Below are positions 8,563-16,744 of a stretch of 64,000 nucleotides of DNA, piece by piece; position 1 is the first letter of the stretch, and the number at the start of each line of letters is the position of its first letter. The stretch spans positions 62,001 through 126,000 of the forward strand of contig NZ_RQWJ01000004.1 in the NCBI RefSeq assembly GCF_003934285.1, in the 5' to 3' direction. The notes below the pieces were generated by a model. The model made no database searches. It was given only the letters and a program-made list of their open reading frames with translations, and was not told the DNA's origin. The position numbers were made by a program, and so were the translations under genes. This stretch comes from Brevundimonas fluminis. Its GTDB lineage: Bacteria; Pseudomonadota; Alphaproteobacteria; Caulobacterales; Caulobacteraceae.

Positions 8563-9779
8563 CCCCCCTCGACGTGGCCTCCGTCCGCGCCCGGTTCCCG
8601 ATCCTGTCGCGGCAGGTGAACGGGCGGCCGCTGGTCTATCTGGACTCCGCCGCCAGCGCGCAGAAGCCGCGCGCGGTGATCGAGGCGATGACGCGGGCGA
8701 TGGAGGGCAGCTACGCCAACGTCCATCGCGGCCTGCACACGCTCGCCAACGAGACCACCGAGGCCTTCGAGGCCGCGCGCGAGAGCGTCGCGCGCTTCGT
8801 GGGGGCCGAGGCGCCCGAGCGCGTGGTCTTCACCAAGGGCGGCACCGAGGCGATCAATCTGGTGGCGGCCGGGCTGGGTCAGAGCCTCCGACCGGGCGAC
8901 GAGATCGTCGTCAGCCAGATGGAGCATCACTCCAACATCGTGCCCTGGCACCTGCTGCGCGAGCGGCACGGGGCGGTGCTGAAATGGATCCCGGTGCTGG
9001 ACGACGGTTCGCTGGACATGGCCGCCTATGCCGACCTGCTGGGGCCGAGGACGCGGATGGTGGCGGTCACCCACATGTCCAACGTGCTGGGCACGGTGAA
9101 CCCGGTGGCCGAGATCACGCGGCTGGCGCACGCGGCGGGGGCCCAGGTGCTGATCGACGGCTGCCAGGGCGCGGTGCACTGCGCGCCGGACGTGGCCGCC
9201 ATCGGCTGCGACTTCTACGTCCTCACCGGGCACAAGCTGTTCGGGCCCACCGGCATCGGCGCCCTGATCGGGACCGAGGGCGCGCTGGAGGCTCTGCCGC
9301 CGTTCCAGGGCGGGGGCGAGATGATCGAGACGGTGGCGATGGACCGCGTCACCTATGCCAAGCCGCCGCACCGGTTCGAGGCGGGCACGCCGCCGATCCT
9401 GGAGGCGATCGGACTGGGCGCGGCGATCGACTGGTACGCCGCCTTCGACCCCGCCGCCGTGCGGGCCCATGAGGCGGCTCTGCTGGAGCGGGTGCGGGAG
9501 CGGCTGTCGGGCGTGAACTGGCTGACCGAGATCGGCACGGCGCCGGGCAAGGGCGCCATCTTCGCCTTCACCGTGGAGGGGGCGCACGCCCACGACGTGG
9601 CCCAGATCATGGACCGCTACGGCGTGGCGATCCGCGCCGGCCTGCACTGCGCCGAGCCGCTGGCGCAGCGTTTCGGCCTGACGTCGAGCGGACGCGCCAG
9701 CTTCGCCCTATATAACACCCTGGAGGAGGCCGACGCCTTCGCCGACGCCCTGATCAAGGCCAGAGACTTCTTCGTATGA
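8541..9779 (+). CDS. sufS: Cysteine desulfurase SufS
   Basis: SufS (412 residues) is a group II cysteine desulfurase that delivers sulfur to SufB, normally stimulated by SufE or SufU; no such partner gene is present in this operon. Hallmarks are VYLDSAASAQKP, the NVHRGLHTLA segment, SQMEHHSN, the PLP lysine in LTGHKLFGPTGIGAL and the catalytic cysteine in AGLHCAEP. The ATG at 8541 overlaps sufD by 22 bases. A GTG at 8559, in a GTGA overlap like those of other junctions here, is an equally possible start and would remove six residues. It overlaps the SufT-like gene by four bases. Confidence 0.95.
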   Translation: MADGATVTPLDVASVRARFPILSRQVNGRPLVYLDSAASAQKPRAVIEAMTRAMEGSYANVHRGLHTLANETTEAFEAARESVARFVGAEAPERVVFTKGGTEAINLVAAGLGQSLRPGDEIVVSQMEHHSNIVPWHLLRERHGAVLKWIPVLDDGSLDMAAYADLLGPRTRMVAVTHMSNVLGTVNPVAEITRLAHAAGAQVLIDGCQGAVHCAPDVAAIGCDFYVLTGHKLFGPTGIGALIGTEGALEALPPFQGGGEMIETVAMDRVTYAKPPHRFEAGTPPILEAIGLGAAIDWYAAFDPAAVRAHEAALLERVRERLSGVNWLTEIGTAPGKGAIFAFTVEGAHAHDVAQIMDRYGVAIRAGLHCAEPLAQRFGLTSSGRASFALYNTLEEADAFADALIKARDFFV

Positions 9780-10162
9780 GCGCGCCCATCTCCGACAACG
9801 CCGACTTCGCCGCCGCCTGGGACGAGCCTCAGGCCAGCGCCCTGTCGCAGGACGAGATCGCGCGCCTGACCGACGACATCGTGGCGGCGCTGAAGACCGT
9901 GTTCGACCCGGAAATCCCGGTCGACGTCTATGAGCTGGGCCTGATCTACAAGGTCGACCTGTCCGACGACCGCGACGTCGACATCGAGATGACGCTGACC
10001 GCCCCCGGCTGTCCCGTCGCCGGCGAGATGCCGGGCTGGATCGAGGACGCCGTGGCCAAGGTCGAGGGCGTGAAATCGGCGAAGGCGAACTTGGTCTTCG
10101 ATCCCCCGTGGGACCCCTCGCGCATGAGCGACGAGGCCAAGCTGCAGCTGAACATGTTCTGA
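9776..10162 (+). CDS. sufT: SUF-associated MIP18/DUF59 family protein (SufT-like)
   Basis: This 128-residue protein carries a DUF59 (MIP18) domain from about residue 30 to 115, with the motif VFDPEIPVDVYELGLIY and the cysteine segment TAPGCPVA. Members of this family help mature Fe-S proteins, either as late-acting factors or carriers. The N-terminal 25 residues are a variable extension. Its start forms an ATGA overlap with sufS, and its stop shares a base with the ATG of the A-type carrier gene, so the three genes are coupled. The gene symbol follows common annotation of DUF59 genes in suf operons. Confidence 0.9.
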   Translation: MSAPISDNADFAAAWDEPQASALSQDEIARLTDDIVAALKTVFDPEIPVDVYELGLIYKVDLSDDRDVDIEMTLTAPGCPVAGEMPGWIEDAVAKVEGVKSAKANLVFDPPWDPSRMSDEAKLQLNMF

Positions 10163-10545
10163 TGAGCGAACCCGTCGTCACCCCCGCCCCGCGCCGCCCG
10201 CGCCCCTCGGTCGTCACCCTGACGCCGGCCGCCGCCGACCGCGTGCGCGCGCTTCTGGCCGCCAATCCCGACAAGGTCGGGCTGAAGATCGGCGTCAAGA
10301 ACGGCGGCTGCGCCGGTCAGGAATACGTCTTCAGCCTGACGGACGTGGTCAGCTCGTTCGACGAGGCGGTCGACTTCGACGGCGCGCGTGTGGTGATTGA
10401 GGGGAAGGCGATCCTGTATCTGATCGGCACCGAGATCGACTGGGAGGTCACGCCGCTGGCCTCGAAATTCGTCTTCCGCAACCCGAACCAGACCGACGCC
10501 TGCGGCTGCGGCGAGAGCGTGACGATCACGCCGGCGACGGGTTGA
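10162..10545 (+). CDS. sufA: A-type Fe-S carrier (HesB/IscA family)
   Basis: This 127-residue A-type carrier protein transfers Fe-S clusters or iron from the scaffold to client enzymes. The three conserved cysteines appear as one in NGGCAGQ and a pair in DACGCGES near the C-terminus. About 20 residues rich in Pro and Arg precede the domain. The ATG at 10162 was chosen because it overlaps the SufT-like stop; the longer frame upstream lies within that gene. This is the last gene of the suf operon, and a gene on the opposite strand begins three bases after its stop. Whether it should be called SufA, IscA or ErpA cannot be settled from sequence alone. Confidence 0.92.
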   Translation: MSEPVVTPAPRRPRPSVVTLTPAAADRVRALLAANPDKVGLKIGVKNGGCAGQEYVFSLTDVVSSFDEAVDFDGARVVIEGKAILYLIGTEIDWEVTPLASKFVFRNPNQTDACGCGESVTITPATG

Positions 10546-10548
10546 GGC

Positions 10549-10884
10549 TCACTCGTCGCTGCTGCGAAACTCGATCGTAAACGTCACTGTCTGATGTGAA
10601 TGGCGGGGATGCGCCTTGAAGTGTGGGGCGGTGCATCGCGCCACTCTCTCAAGTATCGGATGAGACGCCCGGGCTTTACAGGACGTCAGCTCTCCCTCCG
10701 CGCCCGCCTGACATGACAACTCTGCTGTCCCGGCGGCGGGAAGTTCGGTGACTGCCGCACAGTCTGCGAGCTCCTCACTCGACGGCGTTCGAACCCACTC
10801 GATGCGGTTGGGGGGCGACGGCGGAGGTTCTTGGCGGGCCGTAGAGGCGCCGAGCAGGACCAAAACGGCGAGGAGGATATTCAC
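10549..10884 (-). CDS. Small exported protein with a TonB C-terminal-like domain
   Basis: This 111-residue protein has an N-terminal hydrophobic signal (MNILLAVLVLLGAST) followed by a compact domain. The pattern AELSCQAGAEGELTSCKA, then an aromatic/His segment and a terminal TFTIEF strand, resembles the TonB/TolA C-terminal fold seen in small Caulobacterales proteins. There is no TonB-like membrane-spanning linker, so it would be free in the periplasm. It starts with GTG at 10884 and overlaps the acyltransferase gene by four bases. A second protein of the same type is encoded at 39178-39585. The function is unknown. Confidence 0.7.
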   Translation of the reverse strand: MNILLAVLVLLGASTARQEPPPSPPNRIEWVRTPSSEELADCAAVTELPAAGTAELSCQAGAEGELTSCKARASHPILERVARCTAPHFKAHPRHSHQTVTFTIEFRSSDE

Positions 10885-11666
10885 CTCGCTGCTCCTTGAG
10901 CCGCCTTCTTCACCTCATCCGGCGTCGGCACCTGCACCGCTGGTGTGACCGGGCCACCCGTCGCCTCGGCGATCAGTTCTGCCGTGCGGTTCTCGACCGC
11001 CGCCTCAAGTCGCGCCATGAATTCTTCCTTGGGCAGGCCGGTCGGGATCGGCTGCAGAAACTCGATCGTCGCCGTCCCCGGACGCTTCTCGAACGCCTCC
11101 TGCGGCCAGAACAGGCCGAGGTTCGTCGCCAGCGGGACCACCGGCATGTCGAAGTCGCGGTACATGTGCCAGACGCCGGACCGATAGCGGAACTTCTCGC
11201 CGACCTTCGCCAGATTGCCCTCCGGATAGATCAGGATCTTCCGTCCCTCCCGATGGGCGTCGGCGCCGCGCTGCTTCAGCGAGTCGCGCGCTTCGCGGCC
11301 CCCGCAGTTGTCGACGACGATGGCCCCCAGCTTGCGCAGCACCGTGGCCATCAGCGGAAATTTCTCCAGGTGGTCGCCCGTCACGAAGGCCAGGTCGTCG
11401 AACTGGTCATAGACGCAGAATCCGTCCCCCCAGCTCTGGTGTTTGGCCGCGATGATGAAGGCGCCGTCGGGCAGGCGCTCGCGGCCGCGCACGTCCACTT
11501 TGATTGCGGCCAGAACGCGCATCGCCTGAACCATGCGGCGGACGTAGCGGCGGATGATCCAGCCCGTCGCCGCGCGCCCAGGCAGCAGCGCCGCGATCAC
11601 CGCCGCCAATGTGTAGGCGATCGACAGCGACCAGTAGGCGGCGGCGAAGGCGAAGCTGCGGATCAT
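10881..11666 (-). CDS. 1-acyl-sn-glycerol-3-phosphate acyltransferase (PlsC family)
   Basis: This 261-residue membrane-associated acyltransferase probably adds the second acyl chain to lysophosphatidic acid. The catalytic H-x4-D motif is present as HQSWGD at about residue 76, followed by a glycine/arginine-containing region with DSLKQRGADA and the substrate motif YPEGN. Hydrophobic N-terminal segments (about residues 5-30) would anchor it to the inner membrane. It lies between the diguanylate cyclase gene upstream (43-base gap) and the TonB-C-like gene downstream (4-base overlap), all on the minus strand, so the three may be transcribed together. Confidence 0.88.
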   Translation of the reverse strand: MIRSFAFAAAYWSLSIAYTLAAVIAALLPGRAATGWIIRRYVRRMVQAMRVLAAIKVDVRGRERLPDGAFIIAAKHQSWGDGFCVYDQFDDLAFVTGDHLEKFPLMATVLRKLGAIVVDNCGGREARDSLKQRGADAHREGRKILIYPEGNLAKVGEKFRYRSGVWHMYRDFDMPVVPLATNLGLFWPQEAFEKRPGTATIEFLQPIPTGLPKEEFMARLEAAVENRTAELIAEATGGPVTPAVQVPTPDEVKKAAQGAAR

Positions 11667-11709
11667 GCGGCCATCATGAGGGGCGACGTGGCCGGTTCAA
11701 GGCGAAGCT

Positions 11710-12768
11710 TCAGGCGGCGGCCCTCTGCGCGCTCTCGGCGCAGGTGACGCGGTTCCGGCCGCCGTGCTTGGAGGCGTACAGGGCTTCGTCCGCGCGTCCC
11801 AGCAGGGCGGCCGCCGTCTCGCCGCGGGCCAGCCGGGCATGGCCGGCCGAGATGGTGACCGCGCCCAACTCGTCGTCGGTCGACCGACGGCGCAGGCTGC
11901 GCGAGGCGATCTCGGTGCGGACGTCCTCCAGCGCGGCCTCGACGGTGGCTGAGTCCTCGTTGGGGAAGATGACGGCGAACTCCTCGCCGCCGTAGCGGGC
12001 GGCCATGCGCGGCGTGCGCGCCAGCCGGCCCAGCACGCTGGCCACGTAGCGGATGACCTGGTCGCCCGTCTGGTGCCCCCAGGTGTCGTTGAACCGCTTG
12101 AAATGATCGATGTCGACGACGGCCAGCACCAGGTCGCGGCCGTCTCGGTGGGCGGCTTCGACGCAGGCTTCCAGATGCTCGTCGAAGGCCTTGCGGTTCG
12201 CCAGATTGGTCAGGGCGTCCGTCATGGCGTCGCGGCGCACCTGCTCCAGGTGCTCACGCAGCCTGGCGACCTCGCGGGTCGAGGCGTCGAGGCGCTTCTC
12301 GAGGTCGGCGTTCTGCTTCTGCACCTTGCGGGTCGCCGTGGCCAGGCCGTCGACGACGGTGCGCAGGCTCTCGGGCGAAGCGGCGCCTTCCATGTCGGCC
12401 GAGGCGCCGGCCAGCACCTGGCCGTACTCCGACTGGTTCTTGTGCGCCTTGGCGATGGCGGTGGCGACGCTGGTCAGTTCGCGGTCCAGCACCCGGCCGG
12501 CGTCGCGAATTTCTTCCGACAGGCGGCCGCGCGGCAGGTACTCCGCCGCCAGCATGTCGGACACGGCCTCGGTGAAGGGTTCGCCGGCGGCCAGGATGCG
12601 GCGGATCTCCTGACCCAGAGGGCCCTCAGGCTCGCCGAGGTGGTGCAGCCACAGCTCGAAATTGACCGGCGTCGGCCAGACGCCCGCGGCTTCCATCTCG
12701 TCCAGCACGCGCCGCGCGAGGCCATAGGCCTCCGGACCGCGCAGGGTCGTTTCTACGACCTTGGCCAT
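11710..12768 (-). CDS. Diguanylate cyclase with coiled-coil N-terminal region
   Basis: This 352-residue cytoplasmic protein would make cyclic di-GMP from two GTP. Residues from about 170 onward form a GGDEF domain, with DALTNLANRKAFDE, the metal-binding DIDHFKRFNDTWGH and an intact GGEEF. The inhibitory I-site is not intact: four residues R-T-P-R stand where R-x-x-D is expected, so product feedback is probably absent. The N-terminal half is helical, with a predicted coiled coil around residues 130-190 (VQKQNADLEKRLDASTREV), suited to dimerisation. There is no transmembrane segment. It is similar in layout to Caulobacter DgcB, but I do not claim orthology. Confidence 0.92.
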   Translation of the reverse strand: MAKVVETTLRGPEAYGLARRVLDEMEAAGVWPTPVNFELWLHHLGEPEGPLGQEIRRILAAGEPFTEAVSDMLAAEYLPRGRLSEEIRDAGRVLDRELTSVATAIAKAHKNQSEYGQVLAGASADMEGAASPESLRTVVDGLATATRKVQKQNADLEKRLDASTREVARLREHLEQVRRDAMTDALTNLANRKAFDEHLEACVEAAHRDGRDLVLAVVDIDHFKRFNDTWGHQTGDQVIRYVASVLGRLARTPRMAARYGGEEFAVIFPNEDSATVEAALEDVRTEIASRSLRRRSTDDELGAVTISAGHARLARGETAAALLGRADEALYASKHGGRNRVTCAESAQRAAA

Positions 12769-12861
12769 GCGTTCCCCCGCATTCTTGGTTCCCCGAGCCT
12801 AGCCCCCGAAGCGTAACGGCGGGTTAAGCGCGGCTGGAAGATCGCGGATTCGGGAACGGCT

Positions 12862-14379
12862 TCAAGCGCCGATGACGACTGGCCGGCGCAGGAAGGCGGG
12901 GATGTCGGCGTCGCCGAAGGGACGGCCGCGCGGGGCGGGGGCGTCCTCGGTCGCTTCCGACGCCGCACGCGGAGCGCGGTCCCGATCGCGGCCCCGGCCG
13001 CGCCCGCCGCGGTCGCGACGCGGGCGGTCGCCGCGAGGCTCGTCGGCGGCGACTTCAGGCGCCCCGGTCAGGACGGGCGCCTCGACGGCCTCCGCCACGG
13101 CGGAGAGATCCGGAACGGGCGCGGCCTCGGTCGCGGCCTCGGCCTCGACGGCCCGGTCGCCGGTGCGACGGCGGCTGCGCGAGCGGGCGGGGCGGGGAGC
13201 GTCGCCCTCGGCGGCGGCGGGCACTTCTGCTCGCGGGGCGCGTTCGGCCGGGCCGTCCAGCACCAGCTCCTCGGGCGTCATCTTGATCAGCTTCAGGACC
13301 TTGTCCAACGCCTTGTCGTCCGACGGCGTCACGATCATGAAGGTCTGGCCCTTGCGTCCGGCGCGGCCGGTCCGGCCGATCCGGTGCACATAGTCGTCGG
13401 CATGGTGCGCGACGTCGTAGTTGAACACGTGGCTGACGTCCGGAATGTCCAGGCCGCGCGCCGCGACGTCCGACGCCACCAGCAGCTTCAGATCCCCGGC
13501 CCGGAACGCCGCCAGCGTCTTCATGCGCAGGCTCTGGTCCAGGTCGCCGTGGATCGGCGCGGCGTCGAAGCCGTGCTTCTTCAGCGACTTGGCGACGACG
13601 TCGACTTCGGACTTGCGGTTGCAGAACACGATGCCGTTCTTCACGTCGTCGCGCGCCACCAGTTTGCGCAGGGCGTCGCGCTTGGCCTTCGGATCGCTGG
13701 TCCTCAGCCGCACCGTGTACTGGGTGATGGTCTCGGCCGTCATGGCCGGGCGGCTGGCCTCGATCCGCGTCGGATCCTTGAGGAACTGCGTCGTCAGCCG
13801 GGTGATCTCGGGCGGCATGGTGGCCGAGAAGAACAGGGTCTGGCGCCGCGGCGGCGTCAGTTTGAAGATCTTCTCGATGTCCGGGATGAAGCCCATGTCC
13901 AGCATGCGGTCGGCTTCGTCGACGACCATCACCTCGACGCCGGTCAGCAGCATCTTGCCGCGCTCGAACAGGTCGATCAGGCGGCCGGGCGTGGCGATCA
14001 GGACGTCCACGCCCTTGGTCAGGGCGGCGACCTGATCGGCCATGGAGACGCCGCCGATCAGCAGGGCCCAGCTCAGCTTGGTGCCCTTGGCGTATTTGGC
14101 GAAGCTTTCGGCGACCTGGTCGGCCAGTTCGCGGGTCGGGGCCAGAACCAGGGCCCGCGGCATGCGGGCGCGGGCCCGGCCGGTGGCCAGCCGCTCGATC
14201 AGCGGAAGGGTGAAGGCGGCGGTCTTGCCGGTGCCGGTCTGGGCGATGCCCAGCACGTCGCGTCCGGCCAGGGCCACGGGGATGGCCTGTTCCTGGATCG
14301 GCGTGGCGGTGGTGTAGCCCGTCGCGGCGACGGCGCTCAGCGTGGTGGGCGAGAGGCCCAGCTGTGAGAATTCGGTCAT
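12862..14379 (-). CDS. DEAD-box RNA helicase, RhlE-like
   Basis: This 505-residue ATP-dependent RNA helicase would act in mRNA decay or ribosome assembly. All core motifs are visible: Q-motif GYTTATPIQEQAIP, motif I AQTGTGKT, Ia PTRELADQV, motif II DEAD, motif III SAT, and motif VI HRIGRTGRAGRKG. The C-terminal 130 residues are low-complexity, rich in Glu, Ala, Arg, Asp and Gly (for example [18 protein letters not shown]), and would bind RNA or RNase E non-specifically. The final residues PAFLRRPVVIGA form a short conserved-looking tail. A perfect 19-base inverted repeat lies 72 bases upstream of the ATG. Confidence 0.93.
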   Translation of the reverse strand: MTEFSQLGLSPTTLSAVAATGYTTATPIQEQAIPVALAGRDVLGIAQTGTGKTAAFTLPLIERLATGRARARMPRALVLAPTRELADQVAESFAKYAKGTKLSWALLIGGVSMADQVAALTKGVDVLIATPGRLIDLFERGKMLLTGVEVMVVDEADRMLDMGFIPDIEKIFKLTPPRRQTLFFSATMPPEITRLTTQFLKDPTRIEASRPAMTAETITQYTVRLRTSDPKAKRDALRKLVARDDVKNGIVFCNRKSEVDVVAKSLKKHGFDAAPIHGDLDQSLRMKTLAAFRAGDLKLLVASDVAARGLDIPDVSHVFNYDVAHHADDYVHRIGRTGRAGRKGQTFMIVTPSDDKALDKVLKLIKMTPEELVLDGPAERAPRAEVPAAAEGDAPRPARSRSRRRTGDRAVEAEAATEAAPVPDLSAVAEAVEAPVLTGAPEVAADEPRGDRPRRDRGGRGRGRDRDRAPRAASEATEDAPAPRGRPFGDADIPAFLRRPVVIGA

Positions 14380-14450
14380 TCGGTCCTTGCAGGAAAACCG
14401 CCCGGCCCAGTTCCCGGATCAGGGAGGGGCGGGGCGGCGACAGGGTGATG

Positions 14451-14469
14451 GCCCTGAACGTTTCAGGGC
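14451..14469. repeat. Perfect inverted repeat upstream of the rhlE-like gene
   Basis: GCCCTGAA-CGT-TTCAGGGC is a perfect 8-bp inverted repeat with a 3-base centre. It lies between the helicase start (14379, minus strand) and the small exported protein gene (14668, plus strand), a gap of 288 bases that otherwise shows no gene. It could be an operator or a leader hairpin in the helicase mRNA. There is no T-run, so it is not a typical terminator. A further 10-bp palindrome, CCCACGTGGG, lies at 14557-14566. Confidence 0.5.
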
Positions 14470-14667
14470 GTGACGTCTGCGGAACCGCCCCTCATGGGCG
14501 TGCGGGCGGCGCGGATCGCCATCCTGTCCCGAACGTGCCGGCGCATATGGCTTTTCCCCACGTGGGAGTCAAGTATTCGCGGGATCGCGCACCTCGCGCG
14601 AAACCTCTTGCCTTTCGTGAACATTCGGTAAGATTGCCGCCGGGGACGGACTGGTTGGAGGGGTTGA

Positions 14668-15042
14668 ATGCGCGTGAGGGCGTGGCTGTTCGGGTGCGTG
14701 GTTCTGGGATTGGGGGGCGTCGCCGCGCCGGTCGCGGCCCAGTCGGGGATGTCGTCGGCGTTCGGCAACACGATCGTGTCGAACTATCCGGACGGCGGCT
14801 GGGTGAAGCACTGGTTCAACCCCGACGGCGCCTACACCGCCCACTTCAGCGACGGCCGGCGCATCACCGCGCGCTGGCGCGTCGAGGGCCACAACGTTTG
14901 CCTGACCCACATCCGGCCCAGCATGCTGATCCCGCGCTTCTGCAGCCGCATGGTCGAGGCCGAGGTCGGCCAGACCTGGACGGCCCGCGATCCGCTGGGG
15001 CGCCGGGTGCGCAACACCCTGATCGCCGGTCGGAACATCTGA
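14668..15042 (+). CDS. Small exported protein of unknown function
   Basis: I do not recognise this 124-residue protein. It starts MRVRAWLFGCVVLGLGGVAA and has a clear Sec signal peptide with a likely cut after VAAQ, so the mature part should be periplasmic. The mature region is rich in Trp, Gly and Asp, with the repeated short pattern of a beta-sheet protein (DGGWVKHWFNPDGAYTAHFSDG). Two cysteines, in NVCLTHI and RFCSRM, could form a disulfide. The GTTGGAGGGG upstream is a good ribosome site. It converges on the FemAB-like gene, with only four bases between the stops. Confidence 0.75.
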   Translation: MRVRAWLFGCVVLGLGGVAAPVAAQSGMSSAFGNTIVSNYPDGGWVKHWFNPDGAYTAHFSDGRRITARWRVEGHNVCLTHIRPSMLIPRFCSRMVEAEVGQTWTARDPLGRRVRNTLIAGRNI

Positions 15043-15046
15043 CGCC

Positions 15047-16189
15047 TCAGGTCTCGCGATAGGGCGAGCCTTCCCGGCGCAACATCGAAATCTCGGCGTC
15101 CACGGCCGCGCGCTCGCCTTCAAGATGGTCGGCGACGGCGCGCCTCAGGCCGGGGTGCGCGATCCAGTGCGCCGAATGCACCCGCTCGGGCAGATAGCCG
15201 CGCCCCAGCTTGTGCTCGCCCTGCGCGCCCGCCTCGACGCGGGACAGACCCAGCTCCAGCGCCAGCTCGATCGCCCGGTAGTAGCAGAGCTCGAAGTGCA
15301 GGAAGGGTCTTTCGACCAGCGTGCCCCACTGGCGGCCGTAGAGGGCGTCGCGCCCGATGAAGTTCAGGGCGCCCGCGACGGGGGCGCCGTCGTCGAACGC
15401 CAGGATCAGGGCGACGCGGTCGGCCATGGTCTCGCCGATGCGGGCGAAGAAGTCGCGCGTCAGGTAGGGGCGGCCCCACTTTCGCCCGCCGGTATCCATG
15501 TAGAAGGCGAAGAACGCATCCCAATGCGATGATCGAACGGCCTTTCCGGTCAAGACGCGAATGTCGAGACCCCGCTGTGCCTCACGCCGCTCGCGCCGGA
15601 TCGACTTGCGCCGCCCGGAAGAGAGGGCGGCCAGAAACCCCTCGAAGTCCCCATAGCCCCGGTCGCGCCAGACGAACTGCAGGTCCTGACGTTTGAGCAG
15701 GCCGGCGTCGCCCAGCCAGTCCCACTCCGCCGTCGTCGGGAAGTTCACGTGCAGGGAGGAGACGCCCAGCCTCTCCCCCAGTCCGATCGCCGCCTCCAGG
15801 AGACCCGCCCGCACGGCGTCTGCGTCCTCGCCCGGCGCGACGAGCAGACGCGGCCCCGTGACCGGCGTGAAGGGCACGGCCGAGAGCAGCTTGGGATAGT
15901 ACTCCCCGCCCGCCCGCTGGAAGGCGTCGGCCCAGGCGTGGTCGAAGACGTACTCGCCCTGGGAATGCCCCTTCAGCCACAGGGGCAGGGCGCCGATCAG
16001 CCGGCCTTCGTCCTCAAGGGTCAGATGCCGTCCCGCCCAGCCCTGCCGCGGCACGGCGCTGCCCGACGCCTCGCAGGCGTCGAGGAAGTCGAACGAGACG
16101 AACGGATCGCCCGTCGGCGCGGCGAGGGCGTCCCAGGCCTCGCGCCCGATCTCGGCGACGGTCTGATGGACGAGGGCGGTGAGGCTCAC
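15047..16189 (-). CDS. FemAB/GNAT-like acyltransferase (DUF482 / PF04339 family)
   Basis: This 380-residue protein belongs to the FemAB-like DUF482 group, which is annotated as peptidoglycan-biosynthesis-related or GNAT-family proteins with no firmly established reaction. Family features include PFVSFDFLDACEASGSA near residue 29, the region HSQGEYVFDHAWADAF, FPTTAEWDWL, FLAALSSGRRKSIRRERREA and the C-terminal GAQGEHKLGRGYLP. The start is GTG at 16189, chosen because it gives a GTGA overlap with the RidA gene and begins just before the conserved domain. The longer frame above is a shadow of ridA. Translational coupling to RidA suggests joint expression. Confidence 0.85.
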   Translation of the reverse strand: MSLTALVHQTVAEIGREAWDALAAPTGDPFVSFDFLDACEASGSAVPRQGWAGRHLTLEDEGRLIGALPLWLKGHSQGEYVFDHAWADAFQRAGGEYYPKLLSAVPFTPVTGPRLLVAPGEDADAVRAGLLEAAIGLGERLGVSSLHVNFPTTAEWDWLGDAGLLKRQDLQFVWRDRGYGDFEGFLAALSSGRRKSIRRERREAQRGLDIRVLTGKAVRSSHWDAFFAFYMDTGGRKWGRPYLTRDFFARIGETMADRVALILAFDDGAPVAGALNFIGRDALYGRQWGTLVERPFLHFELCYYRAIELALELGLSRVEAGAQGEHKLGRGYLPERVHSAHWIAHPGLRRAVADHLEGERAAVDAEISMLRREGSPYRET

Positions 16190-16644
16190 CGCACCTCGAC
16201 GATCGCGTCGATCTCGACGGCGAAGTTCAGCGGCAGGCGATAGACCCCGACGGCCGAGCGGGCGTGACGCCCCTTGTCGCCGAAAACCTCGACCATCAGG
16301 TCCGAACAGCCGTTGATCACCGCCGGAATGGCCGAGAAGTCCGGGCCCGCCTGGACGAAGCCGCCCAGTTTCACGATGCGCTCGACGCGCTCCAGATCGC
16401 CGTCCAGCGCCGCCGACATCTGGGCCAGCAGGTTGACGCCGCACAGGCGCGCCGCCTCCTTCGCCCGCTCCGGCGTCACGTCCACGCCCACGGTGCCCAG
16501 CACGCCGCCGGCCGCGTCGTTGGACAGCTGGCCCGAGATGTGGACCAGGTTCCCGCTGCGCACCCACGGCACATAGTTGGCCACGGCCTTCGCGGGTTCG
16601 GGCAGGACGATGCCGAGATCGGACAGGCGGGCGGCGACGGACAT
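16186..16644 (-). CDS. RidA-family protein (enamine/imine deaminase-like)
   Basis: This 152-residue protein is of the RidA/YjgF family. Characterised members hydrolyse reactive enamine and imine intermediates formed by PLP enzymes. Typical segments are YVPWVRSGNLVHISGQL near residue 24, ERIVKLGGFVQAGPDF and the C-terminal RSAVGVYRLPLNFAVEIDAI. The arginine normally needed for deamination lies in the RSAVGV segment (position about 130), so it appears to be present. The longer-than-average length and the ARLCGVNLLAQM segment fit the YjgH/YoaB-like branch. The gene overlaps the FemAB-like gene by four bases and is divergent from the unknown gene at 16745. Confidence 0.9.
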   Translation of the reverse strand: MSVAARLSDLGIVLPEPAKAVANYVPWVRSGNLVHISGQLSNDAAGGVLGTVGVDVTPERAKEAARLCGVNLLAQMSAALDGDLERVERIVKLGGFVQAGPDFSAIPAVINGCSDLMVEVFGDKGRHARSAVGVYRLPLNFAVEIDAIVEVR

Positions 16645-16744
16645 GCGGGGCTCCGGAGTTGCTTCGGCCGCTGTTTAGCGAGGCCCGTGCGCCGCGTCAC
16701 GGCCCTTAAGGGAACGCTCACCCGGATGCGGCAGTCTGTCGACC

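Noticed and set aside
14557-14566. CCCACGTGGG palindrome near the rhlE-like gene
   Set aside because: A ten-base GC-rich palindrome is expected by chance in this genome; no second copy or spacing supports it as an operator.
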